A stretch of 37,625 nt of DNA from Rahnella rivi (lineage in GTDB: Bacteria > Pseudomonadota > Gammaproteobacteria > Enterobacterales > Enterobacteriaceae): positions 1 through 37,625 of the forward strand of contig NZ_JAFMOX010000038.1 in NCBI RefSeq assembly GCF_019049655.1, given 5' to 3'. Position 1 is the first letter of the stretch, and the number at the start of each line of letters is the position of its first letter. Under the pieces are notes generated by a model. That model was not told the origin of the DNA. It saw only the letters and a list, made by a program, of their open reading frames with translations, and ran no database searches. Positions 14,603 through 24,202 of the stretch are shown here, in pieces. The position numbers and the translations under genes were made by a program.

Positions 14603-17120
14603 GATTACCCTCCCAAGCTGGATCAAGATACTCACTAATTAATTTTATTTTTATTTCCTTAGCATCTTCATTGACAAACTTTTCTGTGTGTCCATTTTCA
14701 TCAGTAATTCCTTTTCTTTCTGTGCCATCTGGGAGGTAGGCTATATATTTTGAATTGCTATAAGGTAATCCTTCGTCATCAGAAAATAAAAATCGAATAT
14801 TGTATTCGTCACGATTAATTAATGGGAATGTCAGCATGTTTACTTTGTTTGTAGCTTGAGTCAAACGCCCGTAATTCCCCGCCTTAGTCAGAAACTCTCC
14901 GGCGGTGCCCGATTCAATCTTATTCTGGTCAAGCGTGATATAACTGCCGCCGGCGTTGAGCGTGATCTTCTTCTTCGCCGTGATTTTAATTTCATCTTCA
15001 GTGCTGGTGATGGTGATCGCCTTGCGGGCCAGCAATTCCATCAGATCGTTTTGTGCCTGAACCGTGATGGGCCCCTGATTGGCGATAAGCTTCATGCCCA
15101 GCTTTCTCACAAAGATGCTTAAGGTGTTTCCCACGCCGATGAAAAAATCTTTTGTTACGCTGATATCTGCATTATTTCCTGCCGTAGCGATAAGGTTTTG
15201 CTTTGCTGAGACCTGGAGATGTTCCCCGCTGCTCAGGGCGACGCCTTTAGGAGCGTGCATCAGCAAAACAGAAGCGGTCAGATCTTTTACACGGTCGTTG
15301 ATCAATGAGATCTGGGCGGCCATATCGGCTGGATTTGCGGTAGCTGTTTGCGCATCGTCAGAGAGAGATTGTGCCTTGTCCTTCAGTGAATTCATCTCAC
15401 TCATGACCGCATCCATCTCCAGCACTTTCCCTTGAGCCTTCGACTGACCGTCAGCACTGATGAAAATCCCTTTCTGTGCACGTATTGCCCCGAAGCTGTC
15501 GGTGCGCAGCTCAAACCCTTCACCGCGCTGCTGTTTGCCGCTGTCCACCAGATGGCCGAGATTTAGCTGGCTTTTGCCGCCGTATTCGGTGCTGAGCTTG
15601 ATGTGCTCTTTGCCGCGCTCGTCGTCCAGGCGCAGTTTGTTGTTCGACGGGGTACGCAGGACGTTGCGCTTATAGTTCTGGATGGTGACGTGGTCGCCGT
15701 GCGCCGAGTCGTGCAGCGCGTGGGCGATGTACGGGCGGTCAGGATTACCGTCTTCAAAGGCAATGGCCACTTCGGTGCCGGCCAGCAGCGGCATATGCAT
15801 GCCGTAGGTATCCCCGGCGTACGGGCGCGCCTGACGGACCCACAGGCTTTCGTACCCCTGTTCCCACGCATCCCGGTCAAACATCATGTTGACGCGGTAA
15901 CGGCCGTCTTTATCGATATGGCCGTAGGTATCGCTGGCGGTAGTGCTGGTGACGCGGGCGGGCAGGGTGCCGGCCATGATCGGTTTAGGCGCCGGCTCCG
16001 GGCGGAAGCCGTAGTCTTCGGAATACGCAATGGCGTCGAATTTCACTTCAAAGCTTTTGTCACGCCTCGCCGCGCTTTCGATGCTGACGATGACCACGCC
16101 TTGCGCAAACTGCGACGGGGCGTCGCTGCCGGTAACATGCAGTTCCTGACCCGGCACCAGGGTGGCTGCGTTGGCGACGCCGGAGAAACGCGCCTGATTA
16201 TTCAGGTAACGCTCGTGGCGCAGGCGGGCGTAGAACGCGCCGCTTTCCGGTTCCGGTTCGCGGCCGCCGGGGGTCAGGTAGTTATCGGCGTAGTGATAGG
16301 CTTCGCCGTAGGTGGTGGTGTCTCCACGGGTGACGTCGGCGCTGCCGCTTAACTCCGCGGTGGCGGTGCGGTAGTTGTAATCGCGGGTGGACACCGTTTT
16401 CTCCACTACCTGATAATGGCTGGCCAGGTTCCAGGCGGACTCGACGCCGACATCGTGCATGCCGGAAGGGGGCACGGCGACCAGGGTCAGGGATGGCAAA
16501 TAATGCTGCTGGCCATCGTAAAACTCAACGACGTCAATGCTGAGTTTGGGGTCGGCAGTAAAGCGGAACCAGATACCGACTTCGGCCAGCAGACGGGAGA
16601 TAAAGGTCAGGTCGTCCTCGCCGTACTGCATGACCTGCTCGCGCCGCGGGTACTCTTTACTCAGCGTGAAGACAAAATCCTGACCGCGCATAGCGTGGCG
16701 TTCGCGCAGGATTTTTTCGACAATCTGCGGCACGGACATGTCCTGATAAATGACATTCTGATGGCTGCGTGAAAGCAGGGCCAGGCGCGGCTGCAGGCGG
16801 ACTTCGTAATGACTTTCATCCTTCGAGGTGGAAAGGCGCTTAAAGGCGGTGATGACGCCCTGTATCACGCGCTGCGGCTGTTGCACGGAAACGCCAAAGG
16901 CTTCAGCCACCGGCGCCTGCAGGGTCAGGGAGGCGTCCTGCAGCAGCATGGTTTTCGGGTCAATATTTTTGTCGGTGCTGGTGAACTCAATTTCGTAACG
17001 GAATGGCGAACTGAGTGCTTCAAGGCTGTTAAAGCTCAGAACGTCGGGCTGTGCGCTGCTGCCGCGGACAGCTAATTTATGATGGCTGTGATCGAAAAAT
17101 GGCAATGCGGATGTATTCAT
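14595..17120 (-). CDS. vgrG: VgrG spike protein, copy 2, with C-terminal extension
   Basis: This is 841 aa; its start overlaps the clpV stop by ATGA. The base, OB-fold and DUF2345 regions are as in copy 1 and nearly identical to it, apart from a diverged block of about 75 aa (from EMDAVMSEMN to NADISVTKDF). After GTAGEFLTKAGNYGRL the protein diverges from copy 1 into a tail of roughly 95 aa containing NIRFLFSDDEGLPYSNSKY and KGITDENGHTEKFV, which looks like a transthyretin-like beta domain. Such tails on VgrG are known to dock specific effectors, and the M35-like gene overlaps the end of this one. Part of the T6SS spike. Confidence 0.95.
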   Translation of the reverse strand: MNTSALPFFDHSHHKLAVRGSSAQPDVLSFNSLEALSSPFRYEIEFTSTDKNIDPKTMLLQDASLTLQAPVAEAFGVSVQQPQRVIQGVITAFKRLSTSKDESHYEVRLQPRLALLSRSHQNVIYQDMSVPQIVEKILRERHAMRGQDFVFTLSKEYPRREQVMQYGEDDLTFISRLLAEVGIWFRFTADPKLSIDVVEFYDGQQHYLPSLTLVAVPPSGMHDVGVESAWNLASHYQVVEKTVSTRDYNYRTATAELSGSADVTRGDTTTYGEAYHYADNYLTPGGREPEPESGAFYARLRHERYLNNQARFSGVANAATLVPGQELHVTGSDAPSQFAQGVVIVSIESAARRDKSFEVKFDAIAYSEDYGFRPEPAPKPIMAGTLPARVTSTTASDTYGHIDKDGRYRVNMMFDRDAWEQGYESLWVRQARPYAGDTYGMHMPLLAGTEVAIAFEDGNPDRPYIAHALHDSAHGDHVTIQNYKRNVLRTPSNNKLRLDDERGKEHIKLSTEYGGKSQLNLGHLVDSGKQQRGEGFELRTDSFGAIRAQKGIFISADGQSKAQGKVLEMDAVMSEMNSLKDKAQSLSDDAQTATANPADMAAQISLINDRVKDLTASVLLMHAPKGVALSSGEHLQVSAKQNLIATAGNNADISVTKDFFIGVGNTLSIFVRKLGMKLIANQGPITVQAQNDLMELLARKAITITSTEDEIKITAKKKITLNAGGSYITLDQNKIESGTAGEFLTKAGNYGRLTQATNKVNMLTFPLINRDEYNIRFLFSDDEGLPYSNSKYIAYLPDGTERKGITDENGHTEKFVNEDAKEIKIKLISEYLDPAWEGNHG

Positions 17121-19771
17121 TTCTCTTCTCCGTCAAACTCCAGCGTGATCCCTTCTTCTTCATCCCAGCCCAGCGCCAGTGCGGTGGTGCGCTGTTGTCC
17201 GGCCATGCGTTGCAGCAGTTGCTGGCTCAGCACCGGCAAGATCTGCTGGTTGAGCAGGCTGTCGATGTTACGCGCGCCGGTGTCCGGCAGCAGGCAGGCG
17301 GCGACCAGCGTGTCGTAGAGGCTTTCTTCGATGGTGCACTTCAGGCCGTAATGCTTGTTCAGGCGTTTGGCGACTTGTGCCAGTTTCATCTCAACGATAG
17401 TGCGCAGGGCAACGGCATTCAGCGGACGATAAATCAGCGTCTGGAAACGGGCGAGCAGGGCCGGCTGGAAATGATCGCGCAGGATCGGGCGTAGCATTTC
17501 CTGTAGGTCGCCGTCGGTGGCTTCCGGTTGTTCATCCAGCAGTTGCATGATGTGGTCGCTGCCAAGGTTGGCGGTCATCAGGATGACGGTATTGCGAAAA
17601 TCAATTTCACGACCTTCGCCATCGCGCATAAAGCCACGGTCAAACACCTGATAGAACAGGTTGATTACGTCGCGGTGCGCTTTTTCAACTTCATCAAGCA
17701 GGACAACGCTGTAAGGGCGTTTACGCACAGCCTCGGTCAGAATACCGCCCTGGCCGTAACCAACGTAGCCCGGAGGTGAACCCTTCAGCTGGGAAACGGT
17801 ATGCGCTTCCTGATACTCGCTGAGATTGATGGTGATCAGTGATTTCTCGCCGCCGAACAGGCAGTCGGCGAGGGAAAGTGCCGTCTCGGTTTTACCCACG
17901 CCGCTCGGACCGACCAGAAGGAACACGCCCAGCGGACCATTCTCAGAAGTCAGACCGGTTTTGGCGGCGCGCAAACGTTGTGCCATGGCGGTCAATGCAG
18001 GGTCCTGGCCGACGACGCGTTTATTCAGCTGGTTTTCCAGTTGTAACAGGTCAGTCTGTTCGTCTTTCAGCAGGCTGGTCAGCGGCACACCGGTCCAGTC
18101 TGCAATCACGGTGGCGACGGTACGTATATCAACGTCCAGTGAAAGCAGCGGGGCGTGCCCCTGTAAATCACTGAGTTGCTGTTGCAGGCTGGCGATCTCT
18201 TCCTGCCGGCTGATGTCCTGACGCACATCGAGCAGTTGCTGAGTGAGCGCTTTCTCAGCGTGATACTGAGTGTCCAGCGCGGTGAGCTGATCAGTCAGCG
18301 CATTGGTCTGATGTTCAATCTGAGTCAGGCGCTCGCCGTGGGTCTGGCTACCCAGCGAAATGTCTTCCAGCAGCGCCTGTTCTTCCATCCCCAGTGCGCC
18401 GATCTTAGCCTTCAGGCGGGTCAGATCTTCCGGCAGCGTATCAAGGCTCATGCGCACGCGGGCGGAGGCGGTATCGAGCAGGTCGACGGCTTTGTCCGGC
18501 AACTGGCGGCCGGTAATGTAGCGGCGGGAGAGGCTGACGGCGGCTTTGACCGCTTCGTCGGTGATGTGCAAGCCGTGATGCTGCGCGTAGCGGGATTTCA
18601 GGCCGCGTAGCATCAGACAGGCCATCTCGTCGTCCGGCTCATCGACTTTGACAATCTGGAAGCGGCGCTCGAGTGCGGCGTCGCGTTCAAAATATTGTTT
18701 GTACTCGGACCAGGTGGTGGCGGCGATAGTTCGCAGCTCACCGCGGGCGAGGGCGGGTTTGAGGAGGTTGGCGGCGTCCGCGCCACCGGCCTGATTGCCT
18801 GCACCAATAATGGTGTGCGCTTCGTCTATAAACAGCAGCACCGGCGTCGGTGATTTTTGCACGGCGTCGATGACGTTTTTCAGGCGCTGTTCAAACTCAC
18901 CTTTGACCCCGGCACCGGCCTGCAGCAAGCCTAAATCCAGGGTGCGCAGGCTGACGGTTTTCAGGCTGTCCGGCACGTTGCCTTCTGCAATGCGTAACGC
19001 CAGACCTTCGACCAGTGCGGTTTTCCCTACGCCTGGCTCGCCGACTAAAATCGGGTTGTTTTTACGACGGCGTGACAGGATGTCGACCATCTGACGAATT
19101 TCGTTATCGCGACCAAACACCGGGTCGATGTGTCCGGCTTTGGCTTTAGCAGTGACATCCAGCGTGAACTTATCCAGCGCAGCCTGCAGGGCTTCGCTCA
19201 GTGACTGACCGCCAGCGGCGATGTCATGTTTCGGGCTGGTGGCGTCACCGGCAAGGTCGGACGGCGTCCGGTTCAGGCTTTCCTGCTGTTGCAGTTCTGG
19301 GCGCTCTTCAGACAGCGCGTCCAGCACCGGTTTCAGGCGGCGGATATGCTCTTCGCTCAGGCTGAACAGCGGCCACAAACCCTCGCAGCGCAGCAGGCGC
19401 GGCTTAGCAAGCAGGGCTTCCAGCAGATGTACACTGCGGATATTTTCATTGTCGTCCTGCAGGGATGCGGCCAGCCATCCGGCTTTTATCAGCGCCTGTA
19501 AATCATCGGAAAGTTGCGGACGGGCATGCACGGAACGCGGCAGGGCATCGAGATGCGCGAGCAGATTTTGCCACAGCACGTCCATGTCCCACTCGTAGCG
19601 ACGGGCCAGCACGGTGATGTCGCCTTCGCCCAGTTCAAGCAGCTTAAGCAGCCAGTGTTCGACCGTGATTTCCGCATGTGCCCGCGTCTGACACAGGGTC
19701 GCGGCGGCTTCAAGCGCTTTCGCGCAGTACGGGTTTAAGCGACGAAGTAAGACGGCTGACTGCTGTTCCAT
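17117..19771 (-). CDS. clpV: T6SS sheath-recycling AAA+ ATPase ClpV (TssH)
   Basis: This encodes 884 aa, preceded by AAGGA 7 nt before the ATG. It has an N-terminal Clp-N repeat domain (residues about 10-150), a first AAA module with Walker A GEPGVGKT at 244-251 and LLFIDEAHTIIGAG, a coiled-coil middle domain (DRLTQIEHQTNALTDQL region), and a second AAA module with Walker A GPSGVGKTE, VVLLDEVEKAH and a C-terminal D2 domain. It disassembles contracted TssB/TssC sheaths in the cytoplasm. It is separated from hcp by a strong terminator, so it may have a promoter of its own or depend on read-through. Length and motifs are normal for the family. Confidence 0.97.
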   Translation of the reverse strand: MEQQSAVLLRRLNPYCAKALEAAATLCQTRAHAEITVEHWLLKLLELGEGDITVLARRYEWDMDVLWQNLLAHLDALPRSVHARPQLSDDLQALIKAGWLAASLQDDNENIRSVHLLEALLAKPRLLRCEGLWPLFSLSEEHIRRLKPVLDALSEERPELQQQESLNRTPSDLAGDATSPKHDIAAGGQSLSEALQAALDKFTLDVTAKAKAGHIDPVFGRDNEIRQMVDILSRRRKNNPILVGEPGVGKTALVEGLALRIAEGNVPDSLKTVSLRTLDLGLLQAGAGVKGEFEQRLKNVIDAVQKSPTPVLLFIDEAHTIIGAGNQAGGADAANLLKPALARGELRTIAATTWSEYKQYFERDAALERRFQIVKVDEPDDEMACLMLRGLKSRYAQHHGLHITDEAVKAAVSLSRRYITGRQLPDKAVDLLDTASARVRMSLDTLPEDLTRLKAKIGALGMEEQALLEDISLGSQTHGERLTQIEHQTNALTDQLTALDTQYHAEKALTQQLLDVRQDISRQEEIASLQQQLSDLQGHAPLLSLDVDIRTVATVIADWTGVPLTSLLKDEQTDLLQLENQLNKRVVGQDPALTAMAQRLRAAKTGLTSENGPLGVFLLVGPSGVGKTETALSLADCLFGGEKSLITINLSEYQEAHTVSQLKGSPPGYVGYGQGGILTEAVRKRPYSVVLLDEVEKAHRDVINLFYQVFDRGFMRDGEGREIDFRNTVILMTANLGSDHIMQLLDEQPEATDGDLQEMLRPILRDHFQPALLARFQTLIYRPLNAVALRTIVEMKLAQVAKRLNKHYGLKCTIEESLYDTLVAACLLPDTGARNIDSLLNQQILPVLSQQLLQRMAGQQRTTALALGWDEEEGITLEFDGEEK

Positions 19772-19892
19772 GCTGAATTCCTTTTTTGAGGTACGCTACC
19801 GCCCATAGCCTTTTCCTTTGCAGGAAACCCAGGCCCATAAGGTCGATGTCCGGTTCTGTTTTTGTTTGCTCAACCGCCAGACCGGCGGCTCA

Positions 19893-19928
19893 GAAAACAA
19901 AAACAGCAGACGGCGAACCGTCTGCTGT
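19893..19928 (-). terminator. Intrinsic terminator after hcp
   Basis: On the minus strand an 11-bp perfect stem (ACAGCAGACGG / CCGTCTGCTGT) closes a TTCG tetraloop and is followed by TTTTGTTTT. It begins 7 nt after the hcp stop codon and stands before clpV. Confidence 0.9.
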
Positions 19929-19934
19929 GAGGTC

Positions 19935-20426
19935 TTACGCGGTGGTACGTTCGTTCCAGGAATCGGAATGAATGATGTTGCCGTCTTTGTAGGTCCAGGT
20001 AATTTTTTCGTAACGCAGTTCAATCGCTTCAAGGTGGTTATGTTTTTCTTTGGCCGGATCTTTGATGTCGTGCATTTTAGGCGCGACTTTCACCAGCTTG
20101 ACGTTTTCCAGTTTGGTATTGAAATACTCCACTTCCTGGCCCGCGTCATTGATGCGATACCATTTGAACTCAGCGGATTTCAGGGTCTGACCGGTGGTCA
20201 CCGCTTTGTACAGGTACGGGCTGGAGGAGTCGATTTCCTTGGTAAACAGGAACGGGGTGTGAATACGGGTACCCGTCAATTTGCCGGTGTTGTTATCGGT
20301 CGGGATGTACAGGTTGTGTTCCTGCGCAACGACTTCGATGCTGCCTTCGCGATCTTTTACGTCTACGGAACCTTTAATGTCCGCACCGCCGTCGTCTTTC
20401 AGCCACAGATAAACAGGAATTGCCAT
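19935..20426 (-). CDS. hcp: Hcp tube protein (TssD)
   Basis: This encodes 163 aa, beginning MAIPVYLWLKDDGGADIKGS, typical of Hcp-family T6SS inner-tube proteins that form stacked hexameric rings. The internal IHTPFLFTKEIDSSSPYLYK and the C-terminal ELRYEKITWTYKDGNI are characteristic. A good ribosome-binding site (GGAG, 8 nt spacing) precedes the ATG. It lies 32 nt after the OmpA-domain gene and is closed by a strong terminator, which fits the need for many more copies than the neighbouring proteins. Single-domain, no C-terminal effector extension. Confidence 0.97.
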   Translation of the reverse strand: MAIPVYLWLKDDGGADIKGSVDVKDREGSIEVVAQEHNLYIPTDNNTGKLTGTRIHTPFLFTKEIDSSSPYLYKAVTTGQTLKSAEFKWYRINDAGQEVEYFNTKLENVKLVKVAPKMHDIKDPAKEKHNHLEAIELRYEKITWTYKDGNIIHSDSWNERTTA

Positions 20427-20458
20427 GGGTAGTTCTCCATTTCTAAGTTAAGCATCCA

Positions 20459-22153
20459 TCAATCATTTGATGAATGTGGGGTTGCTGCTGCCTGGCAGGC
20501 ATCGGCCTGCGGCACCAGACTGATTTCGACACGACGGTTGGCCGCGCGGCCTTCCGGGGTGTCGTTTGTTGCTATAGGGCGCGTGGCTCCGAAGCCCTGA
20601 ACTGCAAAGCAGGTCGGGGAAACGTCGCTGGTAGAAAGCATCCAGTCGCGCAGGGATTCAGCACGTTTTAAAGACAGTGTCTGGTTGGCTTTCGCATCTC
20701 CGGTAATATCCGAGTGCCCGGCGACCACAATCAGCCAACCTGGTTTGGCCTTGATATCCACCAGCGCACTCACCAGCATTTTGAGTGAGCCCGGTTTAAG
20801 CGCATATTTGCCACTTTCAAACAGCGACATAGCGTCAAGACGCACGATTTTAGGCGTGTGTTTCTCGGCGGGTGGCGGAGGAGGGGGTGGGGGAATGTAG
20901 CTTCTGATGGCTTCCAGCAATGGCAGGCGCAGGCGCTCACCCTGATAGAGGCCGAGCCCCAGACTCAGTGGCTCGCCGTTGCGGAACCAGTCATCCAGCT
21001 GTGCGGCATCCTGACGCAGTATTTCAACCGCTTTAGCCTTAGGTTCGTAGTCCTCCATTTTTACGCTGTAGTAATGATGGATATCAAAAGCTACGTGATG
21101 AAGAAGCTGACGGTTCTCCCAGGCGCTGCAACACAGTGCCATGGCAGCCGCAACGGTCAATAAAGTGACGCCATGCCGTAATGCCCGTCGGCGTGAAGAC
21201 ACACCGCTGCCGGAAGGCAGATCTGTGAAGATAAATTCCGGAAAGAGGAGGGTATCTTTATTTGCATGGGGTACTGGGTGCCAGCCCGACACGTTAGTCA
21301 AAGAGGTACGGGCGGCCAGCCACTGTTGCCAGAGTGATGCGGGTACAACAGCGTTCAGTCCGTCAACCTGATGCAGGATCACCTGCTGCGCAGAGACACA
21401 GGCAATATCATCGTTACGTGCCTGCAAAGCAGGCAATACATGCGCATTCAGCCAGTCATTTTGCTGATTGAAAATAACGGTTTGTTTGATCCTCTCAGCA
21501 TGGCGGACGTTACCCTCCATGTGCAGCCAGTTGGTCAGGGTTTCCGGCATTGTGACGGTGGGCCACAGCGTGACCGGCGCGGCCTTTTGTTGTGATAACC
21601 AAACCGGCCCTTCAGCAATGCTGGTGGCAATTGTACTGCACAGGAGCAAAGGAAGCGGGCGACGGATATCGCGACGAAGCTGCACCAGTTGCCAGCGCAA
21701 CTCATAGAGCTGCGTCGTCAGCATTTTATCGTCACCGTGCTGCTGCGGATTAACGGACAGCATAACGGCCATCTGCTTTGCCCATTCAGGACGCTGCCAG
21801 AGAACCTGCCGGGCGAACTGGCGTAAAGTGCTGGCGTCATCCACCCTTAACCAGCAGCCTTGTGCCGACTGATAAACAGTATCCTGACCGAACAATGATG
21901 TCAGACCGTCTCCGCAAACCAGCACGACGGGCAGACGGTAATTTTCGGCCGGAAGCCCGTCGAAAATACTATTTGCCACGAATTCAGACACCGGTTGCCG
22001 GCCCGCCCGCCACATGCCTGCCAGACAGATGAACGAAACAAGTCCAAAGACAATCCAGCGCGATGCTGGTGTGAAAGGCAGAAAGACCAGACACAGAATA
22101 CCGGCCAGAATTCCTGCCCATAACCATAAACCACGTCGCCACATCGGACTCAT
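20459..22153 (-). CDS. T6SS-associated OmpA-domain inner-membrane protein
   Basis: The start is placed at the ATG overlapping the tssL stop (ATGA), giving 564 aa; a longer reading from 22261 would run inside tssL. Two hydrophobic segments stand near the N-terminus (LWLWAGILAGILCLVFL and WIVFGLVSFICLAGMW), another near the middle (VTLLTVAAAMALCCSAW), then a polyproline run (P8) and a C-terminal OmpA/MotB domain with AGHSDITGDAKANQTLSLKR and GFGATRPIATNDTPEGRAAN. The OmpA domain should bind peptidoglycan and anchor the membrane complex. This takes the place of the OmpA domain fused to TssL in other systems, since TssL here is short. Confidence 0.85.
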   Translation of the reverse strand: MSPMWRRGLWLWAGILAGILCLVFLPFTPASRWIVFGLVSFICLAGMWRAGRQPVSEFVANSIFDGLPAENYRLPVVLVCGDGLTSLFGQDTVYQSAQGCWLRVDDASTLRQFARQVLWQRPEWAKQMAVMLSVNPQQHGDDKMLTTQLYELRWQLVQLRRDIRRPLPLLLCSTIATSIAEGPVWLSQQKAAPVTLWPTVTMPETLTNWLHMEGNVRHAERIKQTVIFNQQNDWLNAHVLPALQARNDDIACVSAQQVILHQVDGLNAVVPASLWQQWLAARTSLTNVSGWHPVPHANKDTLLFPEFIFTDLPSGSGVSSRRRALRHGVTLLTVAAAMALCCSAWENRQLLHHVAFDIHHYYSVKMEDYEPKAKAVEILRQDAAQLDDWFRNGEPLSLGLGLYQGERLRLPLLEAIRSYIPPPPPPPPAEKHTPKIVRLDAMSLFESGKYALKPGSLKMLVSALVDIKAKPGWLIVVAGHSDITGDAKANQTLSLKRAESLRDWMLSTSDVSPTCFAVQGFGATRPIATNDTPEGRAANRRVEISLVPQADACQAAATPHSSND

Positions 22154-22839
22154 TTCACTGACCCCGGTAACAGCGTCGGGAGTAACTGAGACAGCCAGTG
22201 GTCCAGCCCCCACCACAGCAACGCCACAATTAGTGCGGCCAACCCGAGACGTACCGGCCAATAGCGCAGCAACACCGCAAGACGGTTGCTGGATGAGCCG
22301 ACGGCCAATACCGGACGGGAGGGAGCAAAGTTGAACGCCGGAACACGCGCCGATAGCTGGTCGAGAAGTTGCTCACGTTCTGAAACTGCCCGTGAAGCAT
22401 AGCCACCCAGAAAACCCAGCATCAGTACGCGATGAAAACAAGTCAGCACGCTGATGTCCGGTGCAGGCTCATGCAGTACATTGCGCATCCGTTCATACAG
22501 CTGATTGCCGGCATCTAGGGTATTGAAAAAATGTGCCTGCAGGGGGGAGTTACACCAGACAAAATAAGCATCATCCTGCACGCCTCGCCCTTTGACCGTT
22601 TCATCTAATATTGCGCACTGTGCATACATGATGTGCTGGCAGTTTTGTTCACTGGTGTCTGCTTCTTTTAGCGTCCGTTGCACGCGCTCAATATCGGCCA
22701 CGCAGCGCTTCCAGAAGATCTCACCTTCGCCTTCAGAGCAGGCCATGCCCTGGCGCAGGCTGATGATCTGCAGCCAGGTATCGGCAAGCAGGGCATCAGT
22801 ATCAACAGATTCAGTCTGTGCTTTCATCGATTCGCTCAT
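22150..22839 (-). CDS. tssL: T6SS membrane-complex protein TssL (DotU/IcmH family)
   Basis: This encodes 229 aa. The cytoplasmic part contains the DotU signature region (AQCAILDETVKGRG, YFVWCNSPLQAHFFNT, HRVLMLGFLGGYA). A single C-terminal membrane segment (LGLAALIVALLWWGLDHWL, about residues 197-215) makes it a tail-anchored inner-membrane protein. It is the short form without a peptidoglycan-binding domain; that function is probably supplied by the next gene. The start and stop codons overlap those of tssK and the OmpA-domain gene (ATGA at both ends), so expression is coupled. It works with TssJ and TssM, which are not in the window. Confidence 0.93.
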   Translation of the reverse strand: MSESMKAQTESVDTDALLADTWLQIISLRQGMACSEGEGEIFWKRCVADIERVQRTLKEADTSEQNCQHIMYAQCAILDETVKGRGVQDDAYFVWCNSPLQAHFFNTLDAGNQLYERMRNVLHEPAPDISVLTCFHRVLMLGFLGGYASRAVSEREQLLDQLSARVPAFNFAPSRPVLAVGSSSNRLAVLLRYWPVRLGLAALIVALLWWGLDHWLSQLLPTLLPGSVK

Positions 22840-24188
22840 GCACGTAACACCGCAAACAGTTCAAGCTGAATGTCGCCCAACGTGCCCGGCACATAGAAGA
22901 CGCAGGTTCCGGCTTCTATCATCTGCTTCGCCGCCGGGTGGTTAAGGTCCAGGAAGAAATATTGATTCTCAAGCCGCAACGGAATAGCTGCCGGAACATG
23001 ACTTAAAGGGCGGAGCGGAATACCGCTGAGTGCCACGTTGACCACGTTGCCGACATCATCCGGCGCACCGACTTTACACAGCTGCGGAAATTGAGTTTGC
23101 AGTTGAGCGGAAGAGAGCGTGGAACGGACTGACAGGTAAAAATCCACCTCTTCACGAAGGCGAGGATCGTGCAATGCAGCACGCCACTGATTGATCCGCG
23201 GCTCATGCACCAGCTCGATGGACACCACCCGCGAAGGCAGGCTCGCTTCCAGAAGGATATTCAGCAACCGAAAAATCGGCGGGAAAACCTTCGTCAGTTG
23301 GTCATGCTGATACACAGGAATGGCGGTGACATCATGTTCAAGAGAAAACGTAAGTAAGTTACCGGCAAGACGAGCCAGCTCCTGATATACGCGCTCCGGA
23401 TGTACCTGCGGATAACGCTGGAAATTCCCCAGTACCGGTTCAGCACCGTTAAGGGCATTAAGCAGCCAAAAGAGTGAAACGTCGGCCACAGCGAAATCAG
23501 CCATGCGTGCGTTGCTTTCACGGCGCATGCCCATCAGGCGTTGCAGGCGTGCCCGCAATTGCACCATCAGCAACTCAAGTTGTTCACCGCACCAGTGGCT
23601 GGCCTTAAGACTCAACAAAGGGGGGATAAACAACATATCTTGCACCCAGCGTCCCTGGGGATCGCGCAAAAGGCGCGCAACAGGGCAAACCTGATAGTCG
23701 CTGTTTTCCTGAGTATCCAGACGCAGCGTCAGTTCGTAAGTCATGACGGCGAGCTGTTTTTTATCATCCCCAAACTGGTTTTGTACGTCACGCCAGGCCT
23801 GCCGGTAGCGCACCGGTCGTTCGGCTCGCTCATCAGGTTGCAGACAATTTCCACCGTTTGCATACACCTGTGGCATTGCCAACATGACGACAGCTTCGTT
23901 TGCTTCTGCCGGCAGACTGGCCGCCAATGTCAGGGTAGGCGGGAGTTGATCGGCGCAGTCGGTGTCGATCAACATTCCTTCCTGAAAGCGAACGTGTAAC
24001 CGCTCTGCCTTCAGACGCCCTTGTGCCAGGGCATCTTGCTCGAAGCTGGCATGGAGTACGCCCCAGGGATGCAGGGTACTCATTTGCGCGATGCACTCAT
24101 TTGTCCAGGCCTCAAAAGAGGCCTGTTGTTGAAATTGCTGTGGAGACACGAGGATCCCTCGAGTCCACAGCGGACGCTCAATCTTCAT
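22836..24188 (-). CDS. tssK: T6SS baseplate protein TssK
   Basis: This encodes 450 aa starting MKIERPLWTRGILVSPQQFQ, the conserved N-terminus of TssK (ImpJ/VasE family). Further family features are LHPWGVLHASFEQDALAQG, PVARLLRD, SHWCGEQLELLMVQLRARL and the C-terminal PLRLENQYFFLDLNHPA. TssK links the baseplate to the membrane complex in the cytoplasm and contacts TssL, whose gene overlaps its stop codon. It begins 14 nt after tssC. Length is normal and there is no sign of damage. Confidence 0.95.
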   Translation of the reverse strand: MKIERPLWTRGILVSPQQFQQQASFEAWTNECIAQMSTLHPWGVLHASFEQDALAQGRLKAERLHVRFQEGMLIDTDCADQLPPTLTLAASLPAEANEAVVMLAMPQVYANGGNCLQPDERAERPVRYRQAWRDVQNQFGDDKKQLAVMTYELTLRLDTQENSDYQVCPVARLLRDPQGRWVQDMLFIPPLLSLKASHWCGEQLELLMVQLRARLQRLMGMRRESNARMADFAVADVSLFWLLNALNGAEPVLGNFQRYPQVHPERVYQELARLAGNLLTFSLEHDVTAIPVYQHDQLTKVFPPIFRLLNILLEASLPSRVVSIELVHEPRINQWRAALHDPRLREEVDFYLSVRSTLSSAQLQTQFPQLCKVGAPDDVGNVVNVALSGIPLRPLSHVPAAIPLRLENQYFFLDLNHPAAKQMIEAGTCVFYVPGTLGDIQLELFAVLRA

Positions 24189-24202
24189 CGTGCCTCCGGG
24201 CC

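Noticed and set aside
22154..22261. Longer start for the OmpA-domain gene, adding 36 residues.
   Set aside because: The extension lies within tssL. The ATG overlapping the tssL stop gives the usual ATGA coupling and places a membrane segment near the N-terminus.
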